Assembly (NCBI RefSeq): GCF_001884185.1
Contig: NZ_MAOE01000001.1
Span: 124,001-188,000, forward strand
Direction of reading: 5' to 3'
From: Bacillus albus
GTDB taxonomy: Bacteria > Bacillota > Bacilli > Bacillales > Bacillaceae_G
DNA length: 64,000 nt
Position 1 is the stretch's first letter. Every line of letters begins with the position of its first letter. Below, piece after piece: positions 24,823 to 34,299 of this stretch. A program made the position numbers and the translations under genes. Under the pieces are notes generated by a model. It did no database searches and was not told the DNA's origin. It was given only the letters and a program-made list of their open reading frames with translations.

Positions 24823-26955
24823 TTACTGATTTTGATTTGGATTATCTGTATTAGTAGCTTCACCATGTATACGCTGCTTTTTCAAATCAAAGTATACATC
24901 TAAAACTTCTTTTCCAATTATGGAATTAATTCCACTTTTATCATTATGAAGCCACGGAACTACTACTGAGAATGCTACTTCTGGATTATCATATGGAGCA
25001 TATCCAACTAACGTTAAGTTGTAACATTCCATACGTTCTCCTTTCGCATTTCTACCAATCGGATCATCTCCACCATACACAGTTTGAGCTGTCCCTGTCT
25101 TCCCTGCTGGTTTATATGGAGCATTTTTGAAATACTTCACCCCAGTTCCATCACCTTCTTGGAATACCCATCTAAACCCTTCTTTTATTCGATCAATATG
25201 TTCTGTCTTCATATCAATCCGATTTAATACGACAGGCTCTATAGAACGAATAACTTTGCCAACCTCTTCCTTTATTGATTGCTCTCGTATTTCTTGTACA
25301 ATTTGAGGTTGTATTCTATAACCACCATTAGCAATCGTTGAAATATATTGAGCTAATTGCAACGGCGTATACGTATCATACTGCCCGATAGAAAAATCTA
25401 GTAAAAACCCAGGCTGACTATCTACTTTTCTAGTTTGTCCAATTATTTCATTCGGTAAATCAATTCCTGTTGGCACGCCTAATCCAAATTGTTTAAAATA
25501 ATAGCGCATCGTATTAAATACTTCTTGTTTTATATCCAGTGAACCATTTGGTACGTAATTAACGCCCGCAATTTTTAAAGCTGTTTGGAACATGTATACA
25601 TTCGAAGATACTTGTAGCGCTCGTAAATCATTAATATTACCAAATCCAGATACATTCCACGATTTCTTAGCTTGTGTACCTTTAAATTTCATCGGTGCAT
25701 CATAAAATTGATCTCCTGGTTTTATTGCCCCTGTCTCATATCCAGTTAATAAAGTTGCACCTTTTACAGCTGATCCTAGTTCATACGAAGTTGTCATATT
25801 ACCTAATGCCAAATCCTCGATTTCCATTTTCCCTTCTTTTTCTACTATCCTTTTGCCTGCCATAGATAATATCTGTCCGTTATTCGGATTCGTCATAACA
25901 ACAAAAGCTCGGTCCAATAGTGGCTCTGAACTCTTAAAAGCTCTCAAATTTTTCTCTAAACTTTCTTCCACTTTCTTTTGTAATTCCATATCGATCGTTA
26001 ATGTTAAACTATTACCACTTTTTCCTTTAGAAATTATTTCTGTGTTTATAATATTTCCTGATTTATCTGTAATATTTTTCACTTCTTCTTTTGTACCGTG
26101 TAACACATCTTCATATCGTTGTTCAATATAACTTTTTCCTACACGATCATTACGGTTATATCCGCGTACTAAATAAGAATCTAAATTTTCTTTTGGCAGA
26201 CCTTCTTCGCTACTCGTAATATTACCTAACACAGAACGAAATAGATCACCATTTACATAATTACGTTCCCAATCAACTGTTACATCTACTCCTGGAAAAT
26301 TCGCAAGTTTTTCACTTATCCGTGCATACTCTTGATCCGTTACATCTTTTTTAATAATTTGTGGTGTTAGTTGATAACCTGAACTCATTTTACTTTTAAT
26401 AGCTAACACCTTTAAATCTTGTGCTGTTAATTCTGCCAATTCTACTTCTGTAACGCGACTTCGTCTTAATTCTTCTATTTTTTTATCTAACTCTTTTCCC
26501 TCTATTCCCTTTTCTTTAAACTTTTCTATATCTTTTTTCGTAATCATTGTCCCCGCACGTTTCGAATTCAATTGCATCCAGAAATCCTTTTTATCAATAT
26601 CTGTTAATTTATTTATATCTTGTTCGGGCATTTCAAGTACTTTCGCTAAGTCGTTTGCTGTTTTTAAAATATCTTCACTAGTAATTCCCTTTACCCTTGT
26701 ATACGTAATCGTATGAAGGGATTTATTATTAACAACTGTTTTCCCTTCTCGATCTAGTATTTGTCCACGCGGAACTGGAATGCTAGTTGTTGCATTTTGA
26801 CTACTTTCTACTTGATTCTTATAAGCCTCTCCCTCTACGATTTGCACCTTTCCAAGCTGAACAATAATAGCTGAGAATAGTAAAAATATGCAAAGGAACA
26901 TTATATTTAATCGAATAGATATATATGTCTTGTTCTTTCCTTTTTGCTTTTCCAT
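24823..26955 (-). CDS. Class B penicillin-binding protein (PbpA/PbpH-like transpeptidase)
   Basis: 710 residues. A short cytoplasmic tail, one membrane anchor (about 14-36), a pedestal/dimerisation domain starting PVPRGQILDREG, and a transpeptidase domain with SAVK (in YELGSAVKGATLL), SSN (VSSNVYMF) and KTG (PAGKTGTAQTV). It cross-links peptidoglycan stem peptides on the outer face. The nearest B. subtilis types are PbpA/PbpH, rod-shape PBPs. A SigP-like promoter sits about 245 bp upstream, so it is likely induced by beta-lactams together with bla1. Runs of Lys/Glu in the pedestal insert (about 135-185) are notable. Confidence 0.9.
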   Translation of the reverse strand: MEKQKGKNKTYISIRLNIMFLCIFLLFSAIIVQLGKVQIVEGEAYKNQVESSQNATTSIPVPRGQILDREGKTVVNNKSLHTITYTRVKGITSEDILKTANDLAKVLEMPEQDINKLTDIDKKDFWMQLNSKRAGTMITKKDIEKFKEKGIEGKELDKKIEELRRSRVTEVELAELTAQDLKVLAIKSKMSSGYQLTPQIIKKDVTDQEYARISEKLANFPGVDVTVDWERNYVNGDLFRSVLGNITSSEEGLPKENLDSYLVRGYNRNDRVGKSYIEQRYEDVLHGTKEEVKNITDKSGNIINTEIISKGKSGNSLTLTIDMELQKKVEESLEKNLRAFKSSEPLLDRAFVVMTNPNNGQILSMAGKRIVEKEGKMEIEDLALGNMTTSYELGSAVKGATLLTGYETGAIKPGDQFYDAPMKFKGTQAKKSWNVSGFGNINDLRALQVSSNVYMFQTALKIAGVNYVPNGSLDIKQEVFNTMRYYFKQFGLGVPTGIDLPNEIIGQTRKVDSQPGFLLDFSIGQYDTYTPLQLAQYISTIANGGYRIQPQIVQEIREQSIKEEVGKVIRSIEPVVLNRIDMKTEHIDRIKEGFRWVFQEGDGTGVKYFKNAPYKPAGKTGTAQTVYGGDDPIGRNAKGERMECYNLTLVGYAPYDNPEVAFSVVVPWLHNDKSGINSIIGKEVLDVYFDLKKQRIHGEATNTDNPNQNQ

Positions 26956-27199
26956 AAATCCTCCATATATTTGCTTCTATATTACATAACGATGGCCGAT
27001 TATAAATATCGGTTCGGCTTTTTCACTAAACCTTTGTAAGCATCCATTTCTTTTCGTTTTGCTACGTAATTCAAAACTCTCCCGTCTTGATTTCTCTCTA
27101 TTTTTTGTCGCTCGCATTAGAAATGCTACACTGTATAATGACTCATATTAAAAGTAACTTTTCATACTAATTATTCCTTTCTTCATGCTGTAATACTTA

Positions 27200-27229
27200 A
27201 TAGACAATATAAATAATAAAGTTGTTCCA
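27200..27229 (-). promoter_or_regulatory. SigP-like ECF promoter upstream of the 710-residue PBP gene
   Basis: GGAAC at 27224-27228 and GTCTA at 27201-27205 on the minus strand, 18 nt apart. It points toward the PBP gene starting at 26955, leaving a leader of about 235 nt. It sits only 60 bp from the divergent PBP gene's start but faces away from it. Confidence 0.75.
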
Positions 27230-27286
27230 CATTTACAAAAAAAATAATTAACTATAAGATGAAATAAGCTAAAAAGGGAGGGTTTT

Positions 27287-29047
27287 ATGTTACATACAAA
27301 AATAAAAAGATGGAGATTTATAGCGATTCTTTCTATTGTAGGTTTTATATTAATAATTTTGTTAAAAAACCATTTCTTTTCAATTACTATCGAAACTTCT
27401 TCAGCCGAAAGAGGACAAATACTTGATCAAAATGGTGTAATACTAGCTACAAATAAGAAAGTTAAGTCTCTATATTGCACTTTTAATGATGAGAAGATAT
27501 CGAAACAAGATACAACAAACACATTAGCTTTTTTCAATCAATTTTCTAGCGAGTTTCAACATGACATTTCTGCAAAAGACATACAATTACACTTACAACA
27601 ATCTTGTAAAAAGCAAACTATGAATGATATACCGTTATACTCTGACGTAAATGAGAGTGAACTTACATTCGTAAATAAGAACAAACCCAATAATGTAATA
27701 ATTAAAGATGAAGTGATCCGATATTATCCCAAGCATGAAATTGGTTCACAAGTAATTGGTTATGTGGAAAATGACCTTAATTCAGAGAATATGCCTGTTG
27801 GAAAAAGTGGGGTTGAGCTTCAATATGAAAATGATTTAAAAGGAAAACCAGGTAAAACTCTTATTTTTAAATTGAATAATAAAAAGTTCTTGTGGAACAT
27901 TCAAAAAGTACAAAAAGGTAAAGATGTACGGCTAGCCTTAGACTCTGAGTTGCAGCAAAAGGCAGAAGAAGCATTAAGATCTCAAATTAAGAAAACACCT
28001 GATGCTAAAGCTGGTTATGCTGTAGTGAGCGATGCAAAAACTGGCGCAATTTTAACTATGGCCAACTCAGCAGTATTTGATCCAAATATATTACATACAT
28101 CACCTGAAAAAGAAAACATTAAATCACTTTCGCAAAATAAAGCAATTCAAAAATTAAAGTATGGTGAATCTTATGTAAATATGGCCTCTACTATAAAGCC
28201 ACTTACTATTTTAATTGGATTAAACGAAAAGCTTTTTCAACCTAAAGATACTTACTTTGATAAAGGTACTTTTCAGTATGATAATCAAAATAACATTATG
28301 AATGCACCTGGAACGCCAACAGGTGAGATTACACCGCGGCAGGCTATCATTAATTCATCTAATACATTTATGACAGCAAAAATAGCTCTGCCCTTATTCA
28401 ACCAAAATAATGGCAATATAGAAAAAGTGGCAAACATTTGGACCGATTATTTAATGCAATTCGGCCTTCGTTCTAAAACGGGGATTGATTTACCCTTTGA
28501 AGAAGGCGGACAATATGAGCTTCATCCATCTAATAAATTTGAAAATGGAATCTCAGCTTTATTAAATGCCTCTTGGGGAGGAAATGAAGTACACACTCCT
28601 CTTCAACTTGCTCAATATGCAGCAACTTTGGCAAGTAAAGGTGATAAATATAAACCTCAAATCATAAGTGCTATTATTGGTCCAAATGGTAAGGAAACGA
28701 AAAATTTCAAACCAATTTTAGAAAGTTCAAATCATTATCCGATGGACTTTTGGAATGTCGTGCAAGGCGGAATGAGCCAAAATATAGAGGAGATTAAAAA
28801 GCTACCTTTTGACGTCGCAGGCAAAACAGGAATTACAGGTTTTCCGAATGAGCAAGCAAGGATGATCAATCATTCTCTTTTCATTGCATATGCTCCTACA
28901 GAAGATCCACAAATTGCCGTTTCTGTCGTTATTCCTGGTAGTAATTCAGAAAAAAACATTGCTGCTCTCGTTACATCAGAAATTTTAGAGTACTGGAATA
29001 CACTTCAAAAAGAAAATAAAAATAAAGAGGAAGGTTCATTAAAGTGA
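27287..29047 (+). CDS. Class B penicillin-binding transpeptidase, 586 residues
   Basis: One N-terminal membrane helix (about 11-28), a pedestal domain beginning SSAERGQILDQNG, and a transpeptidase domain with STIK (MASTIKPLTILI), SSN (INSSNTFM) and KTG (AGKTGITG). All three motifs are intact. It is shorter than the two other PBPs in the island and divergent from the 710-residue one; it lacks a SigP-like promoter in its own direction. The ATG follows AAAAAGGGAGGG. Its stop lies inside a bidirectional terminator shared with rsiP. It could be a beta-lactam target or sensor for the sigma system. Confidence 0.88.
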   Translation: MLHTKIKRWRFIAILSIVGFILIILLKNHFFSITIETSSAERGQILDQNGVILATNKKVKSLYCTFNDEKISKQDTTNTLAFFNQFSSEFQHDISAKDIQLHLQQSCKKQTMNDIPLYSDVNESELTFVNKNKPNNVIIKDEVIRYYPKHEIGSQVIGYVENDLNSENMPVGKSGVELQYENDLKGKPGKTLIFKLNNKKFLWNIQKVQKGKDVRLALDSELQQKAEEALRSQIKKTPDAKAGYAVVSDAKTGAILTMANSAVFDPNILHTSPEKENIKSLSQNKAIQKLKYGESYVNMASTIKPLTILIGLNEKLFQPKDTYFDKGTFQYDNQNNIMNAPGTPTGEITPRQAIINSSNTFMTAKIALPLFNQNNGNIEKVANIWTDYLMQFGLRSKTGIDLPFEEGGQYELHPSNKFENGISALLNASWGGNEVHTPLQLAQYAATLASKGDKYKPQIISAIIGPNGKETKNFKPILESSNHYPMDFWNVVQGGMSQNIEEIKKLPFDVAGKTGITGFPNEQARMINHSLFIAYAPTEDPQIAVSVVIPGSNSEKNIAALVTSEILEYWNTLQKENKNKEEGSLK

Positions 29048-29059
29048 ACCTTCCTCTTT
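29024..29059. terminator. Bidirectional terminator between PBP and rsiP
   Basis: AAAGAGGAAGGTTCA is mirrored by TGAACCTTCCTCTTT across a 6-nt loop. It contains the ends of both convergent genes. Confidence 0.9.
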
Positions 29060-29886
29060 TACCATATAGAATCTATATTCGTTATTTTCCATTTACCTTC
29101 ACGATCCTTTTCGAACATAAATGAATATTTAATATCAGTTAATACATACTCTTTTTGTACATATCCAGTATTACCGCTAATTGTCGATACTTTTATATAT
29201 TCATCATTTTTCACTTTTTCTGGAATCCAAGCTTTTACCATTTCATTAGATACTTCATATAAAACTCGTGATTCTCGCTTTGGTTCAGCTAATATTTTCG
29301 TTTTATTTCCAGTAACTGTTGCATATATAAAATGCATTTGCTTTCGTTCGTTACTTTCTGTCAATCCACTTGGTACTTTGTATGCTTGCTTTGTATCATT
29401 TGTAAATTCCCCCCCCATTGTAAGGGCAACTTGCAACTCATGAAAAATATCTTCATCAAACTTCAATTCATCCTTCTTATAACTCTTCCCTTTAAATAAA
29501 ACTTCATCATTTAACGCTCTATTCAAGTCGTTTTCATTTTTTGCATTTGTACTTTGATATAAATCATTCATAAATTGTTTTAATGTTGGATCTTGAGCAG
29601 ACTCGTCTTTCGTTTTAGGCTTAATTTGAGTGCTGCTTTGGACCGGTGATTTATTATCATTAAGCCAAGGTTGTTGAACAATAACAAATAACATTGTACA
29701 AACGAAAACAACTACAATAGGCAGCGCTTTTTTACGAAACGGTTTTTTATGTTTTACAAGATCCGCTTCATTATTTTCATATATAGACTGCTTTATTTTA
29801 AAAATAAACTCTTCTTCATCTTTACGCTTCTCCATGGGACCTTTTTTTAATTTACTATACCAGTCGGGCTTTTGTTTATTGTTCAT
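29059..29886 (-). CDS. rsiP: Anti-sigma factor of RsiP type
   Basis: 275 residues. The cytoplasmic N-terminal part (1-63) is charged (MEKRKDEEEFIFKIKQ). One membrane helix (about 65-83, ALPIVVVFVCTMLFVIV) follows, then an extracytoplasmic part with a late SH3-like segment (ISGNTGYVQKEYVL). The ATG at 29886 overlaps the sigma stop (ATGAACAATAA), typical of coupled sigma/anti-sigma pairs. Known RsiP is cleaved by intramembrane proteolysis when beta-lactams are present, releasing SigP. That mechanism is carried over from the literature on this group. Confidence 0.85.
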   Translation of the reverse strand: MNNKQKPDWYSKLKKGPMEKRKDEEEFIFKIKQSIYENNEADLVKHKKPFRKKALPIVVVFVCTMLFVIVQQPWLNDNKSPVQSSTQIKPKTKDESAQDPTLKQFMNDLYQSTNAKNENDLNRALNDEVLFKGKSYKKDELKFDEDIFHELQVALTMGGEFTNDTKQAYKVPSGLTESNERKQMHFIYATVTGNKTKILAEPKRESRVLYEVSNEMVKAWIPEKVKNDEYIKVSTISGNTGYVQKEYVLTDIKYSFMFEKDREGKWKITNIDSIW

Positions 29887-30409
29887 CACTACTACCCTCC
29901 CCAATTAATTTTGAAACCTTACTTCTCGCTCGGCTTAATCTAGATTTTACAGTTCCAATAGATACTCCTAGTGTTTCAGCCATTTCTTCATAAGATAATT
30001 CATATTTCGCGTCTAAAATTATTATTTCACGGTGTTTTTTAGGTAGTTTTAATACAACATCCCAAACTTCATTCATTTCCTCTTGATTAAAAAATTCTTT
30101 TTCTGCCGATGGAGATTGTTTATCATCAATAAAAAATCCTACTAAAGATATCCTTTTAAAATAGGAGGATTTCAAATAGTTTATTGCCGTATTTCTTGTA
30201 ATTTTTAATATCCACGTTTTAATAGATGACTCCTTTCGAAATGAATTCCAGTTTTTAAATACCTTTATAAATACATCTTGCGTGATATCATCTGATAAGT
30301 GTGGATCTTTCGTAATAATAAATGAATAATTCCATACATCTTGCCAATAATCGTTTATAACATAGTCAAGCTCATCATGATTACATTTTTCAATAAACTT
30401 CTGTTCCAT
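29876..30409 (-). CDS. sigP: ECF sigma factor of SigP type
   Basis: 177 residues. Region 2 includes DDITQDVFIKVFKNW and KTWILKITRNTAINYL; region 4 includes LPKKHREIIILDAKYELSYEEMAETLGVSIGTVKSRLSRAR. No region 3, so ECF class. The ATG at 30409 has GAGG seven bases upstream; a GTG two codons earlier is possible. It is preceded by its own SigP-like promoter, implying autoregulation, and lies 5 kb from bla1. In the B. cereus group SigP drives beta-lactamase expression. Confidence 0.9.
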   Translation of the reverse strand: MEQKFIEKCNHDELDYVINDYWQDVWNYSFIITKDPHLSDDITQDVFIKVFKNWNSFRKESSIKTWILKITRNTAINYLKSSYFKRISLVGFFIDDKQSPSAEKEFFNQEEMNEVWDVVLKLPKKHREIIILDAKYELSYEEMAETLGVSIGTVKSRLSRARSKVSKLIGEGSSDEQ

Positions 30410-30474
30410 TTCCACACCTCGAACTTATTTGAATAAACATAAAACTACCCTCACTTTTATTATGGTTTCAATAT

Positions 30475-30504
30475 ATAGACAAGATACAAGTTGCATTTGT
30501 TCCA
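30475..30504 (-). promoter_or_regulatory. Autoregulatory SigP-like promoter
   Basis: GGAAC at 30499-30503 and GTCTA at 30476-30480 on the minus strand with an 18-nt spacer, 67 bp upstream of sigP. Confidence 0.8.
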
Positions 30505-30873
30505 TTGCTTATCTTTTTTGATAAAAAAATCCTCCTAAAAATGTAAAGGTATGCAATTACTTTCATAAAATAATCAAATATATATTTTCTGACATGACAG
30601 GCTCCTAAAAAACAAGTAACGCATACAATGTTAGAAATACACTCATAAAAATCTGATTATTATTTTGAATTTCACGCAACACTCTAGTTGTATCACCTAT
30701 TTTTCTTAGAGCATACTTATTTGTGTGCTCTATTTATGTTTTACTAAATAACTGATTTTTTTAGTTTAAAACTTGTCCATTTCAATTTGTTCACCTCTTC
30801 TATTTACTATCAGCAATGTCACCCTTTCAAAAATGAAAATAAAGATGGGATATCAACTTTCTACACACACAAC
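30505..30873. other. Intergenic region upstream of sigP
   Basis: About 370 bp with no convincing gene. It holds one terminator-like hairpin (30708-30731, listed separately) and otherwise AT-rich sequence. Confidence 0.5.
30708..30731. terminator. Orphan terminator-like hairpin
   Basis: AGAGCATAC pairs with GTGTGCTCT around TTATTT and is followed by ATTTATGTTTT. No gene ends here. It resembles hairpins at 47356 and 48275. Confidence 0.45.
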
Positions 30874-30906
30874 AAAAAGCATTCTCGATTAAGAAGAATG
30901 CTTTTT
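30874..30906 (-). terminator. Terminator of the MecA-like PBP gene
   Basis: AAAAAGCATTCT pairs with AGAATGCTTTTT. T runs lie on both sides. It is about 95 nt past the stop of the 655-residue PBP gene. Confidence 0.75.
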
Positions 30907-30998
30907 CGAAGCTTAATTATACTTTCTTTTGCATGATTTATACCTTTGTGTTAAGCAAAAAATAAATGTAGTAAAAGATTTTACTTTATAATTAATTA

Positions 30999-32966
30999 TT
31001 ATTTTTGGAAAATATGTTTTATTTTTTCACCTGGTACGTTACTCCCCCCTCTTCCTTTTACATCTTCGATCATCATGGTAACAATCATGTTCGGCTCATT
31101 TGCATCAAAAGCTGCAAACCATCCAAGTTCTTTTCCTTCTGCTTCTTTCGAATCTTTCAGTTCTGCTGTACCGGTTTTACCAGCAAGAGTTATACCATCA
31201 ACCTTAGCAATTTTCCCCGCCCCATCAGGGTCATTAATGACTTTTATTAATGCACTCTTTAATATCTCTTGATTCTTTTTAGAGACCACATTTTCTTTCC
31301 AATTCCCTTCTACTTTTGCTTCTTTTAAAAGATGAGGCGACGGAATATTCCCTTCATTTACAATCGGTGCATATGTTAATGCTAAATGCAGTGGTGTCAT
31401 TAATACTTGTCCTTGTCCGTATCCCGTGTCTGCTAGTTGAATATCATTTTTTATCCCATCTCTTGCAATGATTGAAATAGGAAATTCGTATTCGATTGGT
31501 AATTTTTCATGGAATCCGTATTTCTTAAATTCATTTACATACTTATCTTTTCCCATCTTCAAGGATTGTTGAGCAAAATAAATATTATCTGAGTACTTCA
31601 TTGCCTTGTCAAAATCAATTGGACTTGCATCCTTCACACGTGTTACATAATAATTTCCCCAAGAGGAATCTTTTGTCCACTTTAGTCCTTGAATATTAAA
31701 TTCTTCCTTAGGTTTTATTGTGTTTGTTTCCAAACCAATTGCACCTGTAATCGTTTTAAATACGGAACCTGGTACAAATGCTTGTGTGAAACGATTCATC
31801 ATTGGTAGTTTCAAGTCGTTATTCCATGCTTCTCGTTGGGCCTTTGATGCTCCTCTAACTATTGTATTTGGGTTATAAGCAGGGCTACTTACTAGTGCGA
31901 TTGTTTCACCTGTTTTAGGATTGATCGCTGCACTAGAGCCTGCTTCATTTTTCATCTCATTATAGATTTTTTCTTGAATTGCAGCATCAATTGTTAACGT
32001 AACATTTCCCCCTGCTTTCGCTTCTTTTTTTGCTACGTGTTTAATCTCTTTCCCATTCTCATCTTCTATAAATACGCGTCCACCCTTTTCACCACGCAAT
32101 TTATTCTCCAGTACTTTCTCTAAACCTGTCTTACCTATTAAATCATCAGCTTGATAACCTCTTTTTTGAAGCGATTTTAACTCCTCTGCATTCACATTTC
32201 CTATATAGCCAGTTAAGTGTGCCGCTGCTTCTCCTAATAGATACGTACGAATATTTACTGGGCGAGATGATACTCCTTCTAATTCAATATAATCATTCTG
32301 TCTAGTTCCCTCTTTTAAAATACCAATTGGTACAAAGGAATCTGGTTTTATCCATTTCGCTGTAAGCTTCTGATCGACCTCTTCTATAGACATATCCAGT
32401 AACTGTGCTACTATTTCTTTTGTTTGAGCCGCCGTTTCGCCTAGTTTCTCCGGAATAATTCCAACCTCAGTTGCTTTACCATTCGTTGCAAGACCTTTCC
32501 CATTTCGATCGTATATTTCTCCTCGTTTTCCCTCTTCTGTTTGCATACGTACTTTGTAATCTTTTTTCATACCTGGAAAAATGAAATCTGGTGTCCAATC
32601 TATTTTCCAAGCATCTTTATCTTTCACAAGTTTTGCTTCATGGATAAATGAAGCTGTTCCTCCATCCGTATCCATCTTAACTTCAAAAAGAAAAAGTTCT
32701 TTATCTTTAGCATTCTCTCCTTTCGTTTTAACTTTTAAATTCTTAACGCCAATGCCCTCATAAATTTTTTGATATTTCTCTGTGAATTCCTTTTTAGAAA
32801 TCGTTTTTTGGGCATGTTCTGATAAATGATCATACATATTTGCAAATTCTCTATTATTCCATAAATTTATATATTCTTCAAATGCTTGTTTTGGCGATTC
32901 GTTTTTATTACATCCTACCAACATAACTGCAAAACAAAAGAAAAGCAGCATACATAATTTTTTCAA
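30999..32966 (-). CDS. Lipoprotein class B PBP with MecA-type N-terminal domain
   Basis: 655 residues. A lipobox VGC (Cys at 19) is followed by an NTF2-like MecA_N domain (about 25-135, AFEEYINLWNNREFANMYD), a dimerisation domain starting RGEIYDRNGKGLATNG, and a transpeptidase domain with SVFK (PGSVFKTITGAIGL), SDN (MKYSDNIYF) and KTG (AGKTGTAELK). This is the architecture of low-affinity PBPs such as staphylococcal PBP2a and B. subtilis PbpC. A SigP-like promoter lies 75 bp upstream and sigP is the next gene on. It could be the reported beta-lactam sensor PbpP, but I cannot tell this from the neighbouring PBPs. Confidence 0.88.
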   Translation of the reverse strand: MKKLCMLLFFCFAVMLVGCNKNESPKQAFEEYINLWNNREFANMYDHLSEHAQKTISKKEFTEKYQKIYEGIGVKNLKVKTKGENAKDKELFLFEVKMDTDGGTASFIHEAKLVKDKDAWKIDWTPDFIFPGMKKDYKVRMQTEEGKRGEIYDRNGKGLATNGKATEVGIIPEKLGETAAQTKEIVAQLLDMSIEEVDQKLTAKWIKPDSFVPIGILKEGTRQNDYIELEGVSSRPVNIRTYLLGEAAAHLTGYIGNVNAEELKSLQKRGYQADDLIGKTGLEKVLENKLRGEKGGRVFIEDENGKEIKHVAKKEAKAGGNVTLTIDAAIQEKIYNEMKNEAGSSAAINPKTGETIALVSSPAYNPNTIVRGASKAQREAWNNDLKLPMMNRFTQAFVPGSVFKTITGAIGLETNTIKPKEEFNIQGLKWTKDSSWGNYYVTRVKDASPIDFDKAMKYSDNIYFAQQSLKMGKDKYVNEFKKYGFHEKLPIEYEFPISIIARDGIKNDIQLADTGYGQGQVLMTPLHLALTYAPIVNEGNIPSPHLLKEAKVEGNWKENVVSKKNQEILKSALIKVINDPDGAGKIAKVDGITLAGKTGTAELKDSKEAEGKELGWFAAFDANEPNMIVTMMIEDVKGRGGSNVPGEKIKHIFQK

Positions 32967-33039
32967 TTCAATCTTCTCCCTTAGTTAAAAATGTTTATTC
33001 CTTTCTTAATAAATTAAATAAAAAATGTTGTAACTCTTA

Positions 33040-33069
33040 ATAGACAGTGTAAGTAATGAAATTGTTCCA
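33040..33069 (-). promoter_or_regulatory. SigP-like ECF promoter upstream of the MecA-like PBP gene
   Basis: GGAAC at 33064-33068 and GTCTA at 33041-33045 on the minus strand, 18-nt spacer, about 75 bp upstream of the start at 32966. Confidence 0.8.
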
Positions 33070-33229
33070 CATTTACAAAAAAATAATTTATGATTAAGTT
33101 CCATTCAAAGGAGAAGATATTAATATTTTTACAAACAAAAGGAGCGTATCTATTTAACACTATTAATTAAAATATCTTTTTGTTTAGATTCCCAGCTCTT
33201 ATCCTTTTTTGTAGATATTTAATACAAAA
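33070..33229. other. Non-coding stretch between promoter and SGNH gene terminator
   Basis: With the flanking sites it makes a 390-bp gap (32967-33358). Apart from the promoter and the terminator, nothing recognisable. Confidence 0.5.
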
Positions 33230-33254
33230 AAGGCCCCTTATTCTAAGAGGCCTT
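33230..33254 (-). terminator. Terminator of the SGNH hydrolase gene
   Basis: AAGGCCTCTTA pairs with TAAGGGGCCTT (mismatch in the middle) and is followed on the minus strand by TTTTTTG, about 105 nt past the gene's stop. Confidence 0.6.
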
Positions 33255-33358
33255 CAACAAAAAAATACTTAAAGTTTAATTTATAGACGCTGTATATCTT
33301 CTATTCCGCATCGAAACCCATATGCTGTATGCGACTGGGGATTCGTTCACTCTAAAGC

Positions 33359-33952
33359 TTATTTAGAAGAGTCATGTACAGGTAAACTACTATGAATTAA
33401 TTCAGCAACTTTTACATATCCTTTTGAGTTTGGGTGAATTAAATCCTTAGACCAAACCGTATTATCATTAACTAATGGATGATTCCAAAAGTCAATATGA
33501 TGAAGCTTATACTCCCTACTCAGTGAAAATATAACTTCGTTTGCCTCTAATAACTGTTCTTTTAAAACTTCTTTTTTTTCAGAAGCAAAAGGAAGCCTAA
33601 CTGTAAAATCAGGAAGGTTTCCTATAATAATATCAGCATCTGTTTTACTTAATGTATCTATTATAATTTCCATATCGTTCTTATATTCTTGATGATTCCA
33701 ACGTCCTTTTAATACATCGTTTGCACCTGCGATTAGACTTACCAAATCTGGATTAAACGTTAATGCTTTTTCCAATTGCTGCGAGCGAATTTCTTTAGTT
33801 ACTAACCCACGTTTTGCAAAATTAGCATATTCTATATCGTTTACACAAAGTTGAACAAAATGTTCTACCCAGCTTTTTAATGCAATTCCCTCAACTTCAT
33901 CCCCTATCCCCTCTGTAAAACTATCACCAATCGCTACAAATCGCTTCCACAT
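33359..33952 (-). CDS. SGNH/GDSL-family hydrolase
   Basis: 197 residues. Block I GDSFTEG (catalytic Ser), a Gly in block II, block III AGANDVL (Asn) and block V DLIHPNSKGY (Asp-His). A small esterase/lipase-type enzyme; no signal peptide, so cytoplasmic or exported by another route. It lies within the beta-lactam island but has no SigP-like promoter of its own; the carboxypeptidase gene upstream is separated by a hairpin. Substrate unknown. Confidence 0.85.
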   Translation of the reverse strand: MWKRFVAIGDSFTEGIGDEVEGIALKSWVEHFVQLCVNDIEYANFAKRGLVTKEIRSQQLEKALTFNPDLVSLIAGANDVLKGRWNHQEYKNDMEIIIDTLSKTDADIIIGNLPDFTVRLPFASEKKEVLKEQLLEANEVIFSLSREYKLHHIDFWNHPLVNDNTVWSKDLIHPNSKGYVKVAELIHSSLPVHDSSK

Positions 33953-34299
33953 ATGTACTCCCCCTTTTTGTTATCCATATCTACACTATATAATAGTTCA
34001 CAGCGCATATCTATTTCCATTGCAATTTAATTGAATAATGAATCTTCTTCCATCCTGTGTAACTTTATTAAACTATTCTTGTACCAGGGTGCTTTAAATT
34101 TAAATAAACGCTATTCTTCTTGTATATTTCTACAAAAAGAATAGCGTTTTTTGATTATATAGATACAAATTTATTTTAGCTTAATAGCAATACGAAAAGT
34201 TCGGACTGACAAAATTTGAAAAATAATACCCTCTTCAATTCCAAGCCATCAACATAAAAATCTATAATACTTTGAAACCTTTTGTTTCAGACTATAAAA
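33953..34299. other. Intergenic region
   Basis: About 350 bp holding only the terminator at 34106-34152. No gene or repeat recognised. Confidence 0.5.
34106..34152. terminator. Terminator downstream of the DacA-type gene
   Basis: AAACGCTATTCTT pairs with AAGAATAGCGTTT, followed by TTTT on plus and TATTTAAATTT on minus. Confidence 0.65.
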
